Shown here: positions 44,073 to 53,082 of the stretch, one piece after another
Layout: each line of letters begins with the position of its first letter
Position numbering within the stretch: position 1 is the stretch's first letter
Source: Burkholderia sp. Bp9143
GTDB lineage: Bacteria > Pseudomonadota > Gammaproteobacteria > Burkholderiales > Burkholderiaceae
Assembly: GCF_003853645.1 (NCBI RefSeq)
Contig: NZ_QTPO01000041.1
Span: forward strand, 17,157 to 81,156
Length of the DNA: 64,000 bases
Direction of reading: 5' to 3'
Notes under the pieces: generated by a model
The model's input: the letters and a program-made list of their open reading frames with translations, nothing else
The model's database searches: none
Told to the model about the DNA's origin: nothing
Program-made: the position numbers and the translations under genes

Positions 44073-45095
44073 TCAAGCGTGCGCCACCCGCTGCGTCCGC
44101 GTGCGCTTCACCTCGTACATCGCCTGGTCCGCATGCTCGATCAGCGCGTTCATGTCGGTACCGTCGTCGGGCAGCATCGCGATGCCGACACTGACGCCGA
44201 GCCGCAGCGGATGCCCCTCGAATTCGAACGGTTCGCCGACCTGCCGGGCGAGCCGTGCGCGTTGCGCGTCGACGTCGTCGCGGCCGCCGACGCTCGGCAG
44301 GATCACCGCGAACTCGTCGCCGCCCACCCGCGCGACCGTATCCGAGCGCCGCACGGCGCCGAGCATCCGCGTGGCGATCTCGCGCAGTGCGGCGTCGCCT
44401 GCGCGGTGGCCATACCCGTCGTTGATCGGCTTGAGCCCATCCATGTCGATGTTGAGGATGCCGAGCCGACCGTTCGCGCGCAGCGCCGTATGCATCGACT
44501 GGCGCAGGCGGTCGTAGAACAGCGCGCGGTTCGGCAGGCCGGTGAGCGCGTCGTGCGTCGCGCGCAGGTAAAGCGCGTTCGCCTCGTTGCGCGCCGCGTG
44601 GAACATCGCGGCGGCGATCAGGTCGGCCGTGAGCCGCAGCGTGCCGGCATCGGCGGCCGAGAAACCGTCGACGTCCGGCGACATCACCTTCAGCACGCCG
44701 ACCGTCGTCTCCGCATGGGTGAGCGGCATCACCAGCATCGAGCGCAGCCCGACGCGGCGGCATGCATCGCGATCGACGCGCGGGTCGGTTTCCGAATCCA
44801 TGCAGTGCAGCAATTCGCCGCGCGTCACGCACAGGCCCGACAGGCTACCCGAGCGGCGCAGCCGCAGCCCGAGCATCCCGGCGGCGGAGCCCGACGCGGC
44901 GCGGTACACCATGTCGTCGCCTTCGGCGAATTCGACCGCCGCACCGCTCGCGCCCGTGAGTTGCGGCACCTGCTCGGTCACGTAAGCCATCACGCCGCCG
45001 AGATCGAGGCCGAGTTTCGCGATCTCGGTCTGCGCGGCGATGATGCGCAGCAGCGTGTCGGGGGACGCCGTGGCGGTGTCGACGTTTTGATCCAA
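44073..45095 (-). CDS. GAF-domain diguanylate cyclase
   Basis: No ATG lies near the conserved start. I use TTG 45095 (DQNVDTATASP), giving 340 residues; the frame stays open to ATG 45299. The GAF sensor covers about 25-165 and GGDEF about 175-335, with an intact active site (RVGGDEFAV) and an RxxD inhibitory site (VRRSDTVA). It should make c-di-GMP with product inhibition, triggered by a cytosolic ligand. It is divergent from the bcs operon, whose synthase BcsA needs c-di-GMP, so it is a strong candidate for the dedicated cyclase. Confidence 0.88.
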   Translation of the reverse strand: MDQNVDTATASPDTLLRIIAAQTEIAKLGLDLGGVMAYVTEQVPQLTGASGAAVEFAEGDDMVYRAASGSAAGMLGLRLRRSGSLSGLCVTRGELLHCMDSETDPRVDRDACRRVGLRSMLVMPLTHAETTVGVLKVMSPDVDGFSAADAGTLRLTADLIAAAMFHAARNEANALYLRATHDALTGLPNRALFYDRLRQSMHTALRANGRLGILNIDMDGLKPINDGYGHRAGDAALREIATRMLGAVRRSDTVARVGGDEFAVILPSVGGRDDVDAQRARLARQVGEPFEFEGHPLRLGVSVGIAMLPDDGTDMNALIEHADQAMYEVKRTRTQRVAHA

Positions 45096-45542
45096 GTCAG
45101 TTTTCCGTGAAGAAAGCCCGGCACGCGGAGCGGGCTTGAGGTAGCATACGCGCCGCCCACGCGGCAGCGCGTTCCGGGGGGCCCGCAAGGGGTCGCATCC
45201 GGCATCCGGCCGATTCGGCGGCGCGACGGTTCGCCGGTCGGGCAGCGCCGGCAGTATGCCGGTCGGTCCGGCCGGCAGCAACAGCGTAATTCTTGCCATT
45301 CAATCGCCGCGCGCAGTATTTCCGACCGTATTGAGTTGTTTTTCACTTCGTCTGCACGAATCAGGGTGAATTTCGTCCCTATTTTGAGATAGTGTGACGA
45401 ATGTGCGAGCGCCGGTGCCAGGCGCGCACCGTCTGACGGGCCGGCAGCAGAAGCGTGCGCCGCGTCGTTTCGATAAATGCATTCAGGCCAGATTTTGAGG
45501 GGAAGCAGTGGGGATGTGCACTCACGGGCATAGCTGCTTTGC

Positions 45543-45562
45543 GCGCGCCGCTTGCGGCGCGC
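45543..45562 (+). other. Leader hairpin before bcsB
   Basis: GCGCGCCGC and GCGGCGCGC form a stem with a CTTG loop, ending 37 bases before the bcsB ATG. The gap 45096-45599 has no gene, apart from an eight-codon frame at 45580 (MTMRGRA) whose stop overlaps the bcsB start. AT-rich sequence around 45300-45400 probably holds the divergent promoters, but I cannot assign hexamers. Confidence 0.4.
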
Positions 45563-45599
45563 TTGATCACCGGTCGACCATGACGATGCGGGGCCGCGC

Positions 45600-47927
45600 A
45601 TGAAGCCGGCCGCGTCGCTGTTCGTCCTGTCGCTCGCCACGTTCGGCGCGTTCCATGCGGCCGCACTGTCGGCCGCGCCGATGCCGGCCGCTTCGGCGTC
45701 TGTTTCGGCGACCGCTTCGGCGTCCGCAGGCAGCCCGGCCACGCCGGCGCTTGCCGGCGGCGCGGCCGTGCCGACCGCCGCCAGCGCGGCGTCCGCCGGC
45801 CTGCCGGCAACGACCGTGCGCCTGCCGTTCGCGTCGCTCGGCGCGTTCGATCCGGTGCACCTGCGCGGTACCGACGATGCGCGCACGATCCATGCGGGCG
45901 TGCGGCTCGACCGCGTGGTCACCGGCGCGCGGCTGCGCCTGACCTACGCGTATTCGCCGTCGCTCGTGTTCCCGATGTCGCACCTGAAGGTCTCCGTGAA
46001 CGGCGAGGTGGTCGCGACCGTCCCGTTCGACGCGACGCGCGCGGGCCGCGCCGTCACGCAGGACATCCCGATCGATCCGCGCTACTTCTCCGATTTCAAC
46101 CAGATCGGCCTGCGGCTGATCGCGCACTATTCGCTCGATCACTGCGAGGATCCGTCGAGCTCGGCGCTGTGGGCCGACGTGAGCCCGACCAGCGAGCTGA
46201 TCCTCGACGAGTCGCCGGTGCGCCTGCCGAACGATCTCGCGTTGCTGCCCGCGCCGTTCTTCGACCGGCGCGACAACGGGCTCGTGCGGCTGCCGTTCGT
46301 GCTGCCGGCGTCGCCCGACTCGGCGACGCTGCGCAGCGCCGGCGTGCTCGCGTCCTGGTTCGGCGCGCAGGCCGACTACCGGCAGGCGCGTTTCCCGGTC
46401 GCGGCGACGCTGCCGGCCGACGACCAGGCGGTGGTGGTCGGCACGGTCGCGACCTTGCCGGCCGGTCTCGCGTTGCCGTCGGTCAGCGGCCCGCTGCTCG
46501 CCGTCGCCGACAACCCGGCCGCGCCCGGCCGCAAGCTGATGGTCGTGACGGGCCGCACCGCGGCCGAGGTCGACGATGCGGTCGCGGCGCTCGTGCTCGG
46601 CCGCGCGGCGCTGTCGGGCCCGGCGGCGACGGTCGCGCACGTCGATCTCGGCGCGCCGCGCAAGCCGTACGACGCCCCGCGCTGGCTGCCGGTGAATCGG
46701 CCGATCGCGTTCCGCGAACTGGTGTCGGATCCGCGCGAACTCGAAGTGCGCGGCACGTCGCCGGACGCGATCCGGCTGAACCTGCGCGTGCCGGCCGATC
46801 TCCATTCGTGGAACGGCTCGGGCGTGCCGATCACGCTGCGCTACCGCTACACGGCGCCGACCGTGCAGGACAACTCGACGCTTGCCGTCGAGATCAACGA
46901 ACAGCTCGTGAAGTCGTACCGCCTCGGGCCGTCCCATGCGGAAGACGCGCGCGGGCGCATGCAGCTGCCGCTGCTGTCGGTGCCGGAAGGGCGCGTGACG
47001 AGCGATGTCGACATCCCGGCGTTCCGCGTCGGCAGCGGCAACCAGCTGCAGTTCCGCTTCACGCTCGATTCGCAGAAGACGGGGCTCTGCTCGAGCACCG
47101 CGACCGAGCCGCAGCGCGCGGCGATTGATCCCGATTCGACGATCGACTTCTCGCACTTCGTCCACTACGCGCAATTGCCGAACCTCGCGTTCTTCGCGAA
47201 CAGCGGCTTCCCGTTCACGCGCTTCGCCGACCTGTCGCAGACGGCGGTCGTCATCCCGGACCGGCCGTCGCCGCAGGAACTGGAAGCGTACCTGACGATG
47301 CTCGGCCACATGGGGCAGTGGACCGGCTTCCCGGCGCTGCGCGTGCAGGTCGCGCGGCCCGGCGACGTCGCCGCGCTGGCGGGCAGCAAGGACCTGCTCG
47401 TGATCGACGGCTCGCCCGCGTCGCCGTTGCTGTCGCGCTGGCGCGCGGCGTTGCCGCTGTCGATCGACCAGCAGGCCGGCACGGGCGCGACGCGTGTCGC
47501 GTTCTCGGTGAAGGAGCGCTGGCGCAACGGCGTCGGCATGGCCGACGGCGGCGCGCATATCGAACAGACGGGCTCGCTCGCCGCGCTCGCCGGGTTCGAG
47601 CTGCCGGGTAGCCATGGCCGCAGCGTCGTGGCGCTGACGGCGACCGACCAGGCGCGTCTGGCCGACCTGCTCGACGTATTCGAGAAGCCGGGCCTCGTGT
47701 CGCAGCTGCAGGGCGACCTCGCGCTGGTGCGGCCGGGGCAGGTCGACAGCCTGCGCGTCGGCGAACCGTACGTGGTCGGCTTCGTGCCGTGGTATGCGCG
47801 CGTCTGGACGCACGCGGCGCGGCACCCGGTGGTGCTCGGCGTGGTCGGCGTCGTTGCGGGGCTGTTGCTCGCGCTCGCCGTGTTCAGCGTGCTGCAGAGA
47901 ATCGCCGCGCGCCGCCGGGGGATGTAA
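45600..47927 (+). CDS. bcsB: Cellulose synthase regulatory subunit BcsB
   Basis: The 775-residue protein starts at ATG 45600 with a signal peptide (to about residue 25), a long periplasmic region with the alternating carbohydrate-binding and flavodoxin-like domains of BcsB (VRLPFASLGAFDPVHLRG; HYSLDHCEDP; SQKTGLCSSTATEPQ), and a C-terminal membrane anchor (VVLGVVGVVAGLLLALAVFS). BcsB guides the glucan through the periplasm and is required for BcsA activity. It is the first gene of a nine-gene run, unusually separated from bcsA by six genes. Confidence 0.95.
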   Translation: MKPAASLFVLSLATFGAFHAAALSAAPMPAASASVSATASASAGSPATPALAGGAAVPTAASAASAGLPATTVRLPFASLGAFDPVHLRGTDDARTIHAGVRLDRVVTGARLRLTYAYSPSLVFPMSHLKVSVNGEVVATVPFDATRAGRAVTQDIPIDPRYFSDFNQIGLRLIAHYSLDHCEDPSSSALWADVSPTSELILDESPVRLPNDLALLPAPFFDRRDNGLVRLPFVLPASPDSATLRSAGVLASWFGAQADYRQARFPVAATLPADDQAVVVGTVATLPAGLALPSVSGPLLAVADNPAAPGRKLMVVTGRTAAEVDDAVAALVLGRAALSGPAATVAHVDLGAPRKPYDAPRWLPVNRPIAFRELVSDPRELEVRGTSPDAIRLNLRVPADLHSWNGSGVPITLRYRYTAPTVQDNSTLAVEINEQLVKSYRLGPSHAEDARGRMQLPLLSVPEGRVTSDVDIPAFRVGSGNQLQFRFTLDSQKTGLCSSTATEPQRAAIDPDSTIDFSHFVHYAQLPNLAFFANSGFPFTRFADLSQTAVVIPDRPSPQELEAYLTMLGHMGQWTGFPALRVQVARPGDVAALAGSKDLLVIDGSPASPLLSRWRAALPLSIDQQAGTGATRVAFSVKERWRNGVGMADGGAHIEQTGSLAALAGFELPGSHGRSVVALTATDQARLADLLDVFEKPGLVSQLQGDLALVRPGQVDSLRVGEPYVVGFVPWYARVWTHAARHPVVLGVVGVVAGLLLALAVFSVLQRIAARRRGM

Positions 47928-47930
47928 CGG

Positions 47931-49151
47931 ATGGCGTGGGCATTCGCAAGGCGACGGGCAGCGCAGCCGGCGCGGCGGGTCGGCACGGCGCTCGTGCTGG
48001 CCGTCGCGGCGGCGTGCGCGGCGGCCGGGACCGCCGGGCGCGCGCAGGCGGCGCCAAGCGGCGCGGCCGACGGGCAGTGCGGCGCGTCATGGCCGCGCTG
48101 GGACGCGTTCAAGCGCGATTTCATGTCGGCCGACGGCCGGGTGATCGATGTCGGCTCGGCGGATTCGCGCACGGTTTCGGAGGGGCAGGCGTATGGACTG
48201 TTCTTCGCGCTCGTCGCGAACGACCGGCGCACGTTCGACACGATCCTCGCATGGACCGAGAACAACCTCGCGCAGGGCGACCTGAGCGCCCGCCTGCCGG
48301 CGTGGCTGTGGGGCCGCGCGCCGGACGGCGCGTGGCGCGTGCTCGACGCGAACGCGGCGTCGGATGCCGACCTGTGGATCGCCTACACGCTCGTCGAAGC
48401 CGGACGGCTGTGGCGCGAGCGCAGCTACACCGCGCGCGGCGCGCTGCTCGCGAAGCGCGTGCTCGACGACGAGACGGCCAGCGTGCCGGGCCTCGGCCTC
48501 ACGCTGCTGCCCGGGCCGATCGGGTTCAAGCTGGCCAATGGTCAATGGCGCGTGAACCCGAGCTATTCGCCGCCGCAGGTGATTCGCGGGCTCGCCGCGC
48601 GCCTGCCCGACGATCGTCGCTGGGCCGCGCTCGCGGCCAGCACCGGCCGCGTGCTGCTCGACACCGCACCGAAGGGCTTTTCGCCGGACTGGGCGCTGTA
48701 TCGCGCCGGTGCCGGTTTCGGGCCCGATCCGCAGACCCGCGCGGAAAGCGCGTACAACGCAATCCGCGTGTACCTGTGGGCCGGCATGCTCGATCGCGCC
48801 GATCCGCTCGCCGCGCCGCTGCTCGCGCGCTTCGCGCCGTTTGCCGACCATATCGCCGCGCATGGCGCGCCGCCGGAGAAGGTCGACACGACGACCGGCG
48901 TCGCGGGGCCGAACGACGGCAACGGCGGCTTCTCGGCGGCGGCCGTGCCGTTCCTCGACGCACGCGGCCAGCATGCGCTCGCCGATGCGCAGGCGGCCCG
49001 CGTCGATACGCTCGCGCGCCAGTCGGCGCCCGGCTACTACACGAGCGTGCTGACGCTGTTCGGCCTCGGCTGGCGCGACGGCCGCTACCGGTTTGGCGCG
49101 GACGGGTCGCTCGACGCGCGCTGGGAGGACCGTCGATGCGTGGCCCGATGA
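47931..49151 (+). CDS. bcsZ: Periplasmic endoglucanase BcsZ (GH8) with altered catalytic base
   Basis: ATG 47931, three bases after bcsB, gives 406 residues with a signal peptide (to about 41). The GH8 sequence follows E. coli BcsZ closely: catalytic acid Glu84 in VSEGQAYGLFFAL, PAWLWG, NPSYSPPQ, TAPKGFSPDW. At the position of the E. coli base Asp243 (YDAIRVY), this protein has Asn276 (YNAIRVY; codon AAC at 48756-48758). GH8 subfamilies differ in which residue is the base, so activity is uncertain. It overlaps the bcsC start by 16 bases. Confidence 0.93.
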   Translation: MAWAFARRRAAQPARRVGTALVLAVAAACAAAGTAGRAQAAPSGAADGQCGASWPRWDAFKRDFMSADGRVIDVGSADSRTVSEGQAYGLFFALVANDRRTFDTILAWTENNLAQGDLSARLPAWLWGRAPDGAWRVLDANAASDADLWIAYTLVEAGRLWRERSYTARGALLAKRVLDDETASVPGLGLTLLPGPIGFKLANGQWRVNPSYSPPQVIRGLAARLPDDRRWAALAASTGRVLLDTAPKGFSPDWALYRAGAGFGPDPQTRAESAYNAIRVYLWAGMLDRADPLAAPLLARFAPFADHIAAHGAPPEKVDTTTGVAGPNDGNGGFSAAAVPFLDARGQHALADAQAARVDTLARQSAPGYYTSVLTLFGLGWRDGRYRFGADGSLDARWEDRRCVAR

Positions 49152-52100
49152 AGCGCACCGCACCGCGCGCCGCGGGGGTCGCGTGGCTCGCGTCAGCGGT
49201 CTGTGCGGCGGCGCCGGCCGCGGCGGCCGTCGCCGTCGCAACGCCGCCGAAACCCGCCGTGCCGAAGGCCGTGCCGGCTTCGACGCCGGCCACGGCCGAT
49301 CTGTCCGACGCGCGGCGTCAGCTCGCGACCGCACGCATGTGGGGCGCCAAGCATCGCGACGACCTCGCGCGCGACGCACTGCGCAAGGGGCTCCTGATCG
49401 CGCCGAACGATCCCGAATTGCTCGCGGAACAGATGCGCGTGCTGCTGCGGCTCGGCGACGCGCAAGGCGCGCAGGCCGCGCTGGCACGCCTGCAGGCACG
49501 CGCGAGCGCGGCGCCCGACACGCGGCGCGCGGCCGACGAATACCGCATCGCGACGAGCGGCCGCGGCGAGATGGCGCAGATCCGCCTGCTCGCGCGCAGC
49601 GGCCGCGCCGACGAGGCGGCCCGGCGGATCGTGGCGCTGTTTCCGAACGGCGCGCCGTCCGGCGCGCTGGGCGCCGAGTACTACCAGATCGTCGCGAATG
49701 CGCCGGGCGGCCGCGAACCGGCGATCGCCGCGCTGCGCCGCGCCGTCGTGGCCGACCCGCAGGACGCGAATGCAGCGCTGGCGCTCGCGCGGCTGCTGAA
49801 CCAGCGCGAGGACACGCGTGCGGAAGCGAACCGGATCGCGTGGTCGCTCGCGAAGCGGGCCGACGCCGACCATGCGGAAGCGATGGCCGTGTGGCGGCGC
49901 GTGCTGCAGTCCGCCGGCAACGATCCCGCGTATCTCGATGCGCTGCATGCGTATCTCGCGCTCGTGCCGGACGACACCGAATTCCGCGATCGCGTCGCCG
50001 CACTCGACCGGCAGCGCGACGCGCAGCGCCGGCTCGAACGCGACCCCGACTACATCGCGCGGCAGCGCGGCTTGCAGGCGCTCGCGCGCGGCGACCTGAC
50101 CGGCGCGGATCCGCTGCTCGCGCGCGCCGCGCAGGCGCGCGCCGGCGACGCCGACGCGGTCGGCGGGCTCGGCCTGTTGCGCCTGCGCGAAGGCCGGCAC
50201 GACGAAGCGCGCGCGCTGTTCACGCGTGCCGCGTCGCTGTCGACCGACCAGCGCGGCAAGTGGCAGAGCCTCGCCCGCACCGCGCAGTTCTGGGGGCTGC
50301 TCGCGCAGGGTCGCGCGGCGGCGTCGGCCGGACGGCCGCAGGATGCCGAACGTGCGGCCGACGCCGCGCTCGCGCTGCAGCCCGATAGCCCGGATGCGAA
50401 GCTGCAGCTCGCCGATGCGCTGCTCGCGCAGCACGACTGGGCACGCGCGGAGCCGTTGCTGCGCGAACTGCTGGCCGCGCGTTCGCCGAACCCGTCGGCG
50501 GTGCGCGGCACGGCGACGCTGTACGAGAACACCGGCCGCGCGGACCGCGTCGGCCCGCTGCTCGACGCCCTACAGGGCCGCGTGACGGGCCGCGACGATC
50601 GCCGCGCGCTCGACGGGCTGCGCGCCGACCTGCTTGCGAGCCAGGCGCGCTCGCTCGCGGACAAGGGCGAACGCGGGCCGGCCGCGCAACGCTACGAAGC
50701 GGCCGTGCGCGCGGCGCCCGATGCGCCGTGGACGCGTTTCGCGCTCGCGCGGCTGTATCGCGACATGGGGCTGCCGCAGCTCGGCCGCACGGTGATGGAT
50801 GACGGGCTCGCGCAAAGCGATACGCCCGAGATGCGCTATGCGACCGCGTTGTATCGCAACTCGCTCGACGACATCGCGGGCGCGCAGGCCGCACTCGCAG
50901 GTGTCGACGACGCGCACCGCTCGGACGGCATGCGTGCGCTCGCGCGCAGGCTCGATGCGGAAAGCGCGCTGGCCGGCGCACGCGGCGCGCTCGGCCGCGG
51001 CGATCGCGCGGCGTTCGCCGCATCGCTCGCGCATGCGCAGGCGAGCGCGCCGGACGATCCCGACATGCTGGCCGCGATCGGCGCGCAGTGGATCGACGCG
51101 GGCGAACCCGAGCGCGGCCTCGCGCCGTTGCGCGACTGGATCGCCGCGCATCCGCGCGAGGCCGATCCCGACGTGCGGCTGCGCTACGGCGACCTGCTCG
51201 GCAGCGCGGGGCGCGACGACGCGCTCGTCGCGTGGCTCGACGCGCTGCGCCGCGAGCCGGCGCTGACGCCGGCACAGACCGCACGGATCGAGGATCAGTC
51301 GCTGCGGAGCGTGCTGCGGCAGACGGACGACGCGATCGCGCGGCAGGACTATGCGCGCGCCCGCACGCTGCTCGATCGTGCGAGCCCGGCCGGCCGCGCG
51401 GACAAGCGCTACGCGCTCGAGCTGGCCGACCTCGAGCGCGCGCAGGGGCATGACGATGCCGCGCGCGACGCGCTCGCGCCGGTCGTCGCGCGCACGCCGG
51501 ACGATGCCGATACGCAGCTCGCGCTCGCGCGTATCGACGAGGACAGCGGCCATCGCGCGGCCGCGCTCGCACGCGTGCAGGCCGTGCTCGCGCGCACGCC
51601 GGACGACGACGTCGATACGCGGCTGTCGGTCGTGCGCCGGCTGAACGCGCTGCGCCGCCCGGACGAAGCCGCGCAGTTGATCGACCCGCTGCGGGCCGCG
51701 TATCCGGCGCGCGCCGACGTGACGGTCGCCGCCGGTCGCGTGGCCGAGGCGCAGGGCCGCTACGACGATGCCGCGTCGCTGTACCGGCTGTCGCGGTCGC
51801 AGGAACGCACGAGCGGCGTGAGCCCGGGCCGCGACGGCCGCACGCCCGCGCAGGCCGCGTTCGCGGATCTCGAACAGCGGCGCGACCCGGAGATCGAGAT
51901 TGGCTGGCTGCCGGCGTACAAGTCGGGCGACGAAGGGGTTTCCGCGTACCGCGCGCAGCAGGTGCCGATCTACATGCAGGTGCCGGTGCGCTACGACGGG
52001 CACGCGTTCCTGCAGCTCGACACCGTGCACCTGGACGCCGGCACGCTCGATACGAGCGACCCGAACGCGTATTCGCTGAAGACGTTCGGGACCTTCGCGG

Positions 52101-53074
52101 CGCTCAACACGCCGATCGGGCTGCCCGCGCCGTTCACGGCGAATCCGTCGGCCGCCGCATTGATCGCGCATCCGCAGGGCGACCTGCACCAGCCGATGAC
52201 GGGCGTCGCGCTCGGCGCCGGCTATCGCACGGACGCGTGGCGCGTCGATCTCGGCACGTCGCCGCTCGGCTTTCCGGTGCATTACCTAGTCGGCGGCGTG
52301 CGCTACCGCTTCGACGCGGGCCCGGCGAGCTTCACCGTGAACGCGTCGCGCCGGCCGGAGACGAGCAGCGTGCTGTCGTATGCGGGGATGCGCGACCCGT
52401 GGACCGGGGCGGTATGGGGCGGCGTGCGCCGCGACGGCGTGAACCTGCGCGCGGCGGTCGACGTCGGGCGCGTGAACCTGTTCGCGGAACTCGGTGCGGG
52501 CGTGCTGTCCGGCCGCAACGTCGAGCGCAACGCGGAAGTCACGCTGCGCTCGGGCTTCACGGTGCCCGTGTACGAACGCGCGACGATGAAGGTGAGCACG
52601 GGGCTCGTCGGCAATGCGTGGCACTACGCGCAGAATCTGCGTTACTACACGTACGGGCAGGGCGGTTACTACAGCCCGCAGCGCTACCTGTCGCTCGGCG
52701 TGCCGATCGAGTGGGCGGGGCGGCGCGACGCGCTGTCGTGGGACCTGACCGTCACGGCCGGGATCTCGAACAGCTACGAAAAGGATTCGCTGTTCTACCC
52801 GACCTTCTCGGGCCAGCGCGCCGCGCAGGAGGCGGCCGGGCTCGTCTATGCGGGCAGTTCGACGCGCGGCGTGTCGTTCTCGTACGGCGTGAACGGCATC
52901 GTCGAGTATCGCGTGAATCCGCACCTGAGCGTCGGCGCGCAACTGCACGTCGACCGGTCGCACGACTACGCGCCGAGTTCGGCGCTCGTGTACCTGCGCT
53001 ATGCGTTCGACGCGCGCGCGGAGCGTAGCTGGCTCGTCACGCCGACGCCGGTGCGGCTTTATTCGGATTACTAG
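49136..53074 (+). CDS. bcsC: Cellulose export porin BcsC
   Basis: ATG 49136 follows GGGAGGAC and gives 1312 residues. A signal peptide is followed by some 900 residues of tetratricopeptide repeats (ARRQLATARMWG, DAQGAQAAL and many A/L/G/Y-spaced helices) and a C-terminal outer-membrane barrel from about 920 (IEIGWLPAYKSGDEG to VRLYSDY). The TPR scaffold contacts the synthase and peptidoglycan while the barrel exports the glucan. Length is normal. The reading frame is open well upstream of this start, which is only codon bias. Confidence 0.95.
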   Translation: MRGPMKRTAPRAAGVAWLASAVCAAAPAAAAVAVATPPKPAVPKAVPASTPATADLSDARRQLATARMWGAKHRDDLARDALRKGLLIAPNDPELLAEQMRVLLRLGDAQGAQAALARLQARASAAPDTRRAADEYRIATSGRGEMAQIRLLARSGRADEAARRIVALFPNGAPSGALGAEYYQIVANAPGGREPAIAALRRAVVADPQDANAALALARLLNQREDTRAEANRIAWSLAKRADADHAEAMAVWRRVLQSAGNDPAYLDALHAYLALVPDDTEFRDRVAALDRQRDAQRRLERDPDYIARQRGLQALARGDLTGADPLLARAAQARAGDADAVGGLGLLRLREGRHDEARALFTRAASLSTDQRGKWQSLARTAQFWGLLAQGRAAASAGRPQDAERAADAALALQPDSPDAKLQLADALLAQHDWARAEPLLRELLAARSPNPSAVRGTATLYENTGRADRVGPLLDALQGRVTGRDDRRALDGLRADLLASQARSLADKGERGPAAQRYEAAVRAAPDAPWTRFALARLYRDMGLPQLGRTVMDDGLAQSDTPEMRYATALYRNSLDDIAGAQAALAGVDDAHRSDGMRALARRLDAESALAGARGALGRGDRAAFAASLAHAQASAPDDPDMLAAIGAQWIDAGEPERGLAPLRDWIAAHPREADPDVRLRYGDLLGSAGRDDALVAWLDALRREPALTPAQTARIEDQSLRSVLRQTDDAIARQDYARARTLLDRASPAGRADKRYALELADLERAQGHDDAARDALAPVVARTPDDADTQLALARIDEDSGHRAAALARVQAVLARTPDDDVDTRLSVVRRLNALRRPDEAAQLIDPLRAAYPARADVTVAAGRVAEAQGRYDDAASLYRLSRSQERTSGVSPGRDGRTPAQAAFADLEQRRDPEIEIGWLPAYKSGDEGVSAYRAQQVPIYMQVPVRYDGHAFLQLDTVHLDAGTLDTSDPNAYSLKTFGTFAALNTPIGLPAPFTANPSAAALIAHPQGDLHQPMTGVALGAGYRTDAWRVDLGTSPLGFPVHYLVGGVRYRFDAGPASFTVNASRRPETSSVLSYAGMRDPWTGAVWGGVRRDGVNLRAAVDVGRVNLFAELGAGVLSGRNVERNAEVTLRSGFTVPVYERATMKVSTGLVGNAWHYAQNLRYYTYGQGGYYSPQRYLSLGVPIEWAGRRDALSWDLTVTAGISNSYEKDSLFYPTFSGQRAAQEAAGLVYAGSSTRGVSFSYGVNGIVEYRVNPHLSVGAQLHVDRSHDYAPSSALVYLRYAFDARAERSWLVTPTPVRLYSDY

Positions 53075-53082
53075 GGGAACGC

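Noticed and set aside
47789..49135. Upstream extension of the bcsC frame through bcsZ
   Set aside because: The translation is Arg/Ala/Gly-rich shadow of bcsZ. A signal peptide and a strong ribosome site place the bcsC start at 49136.
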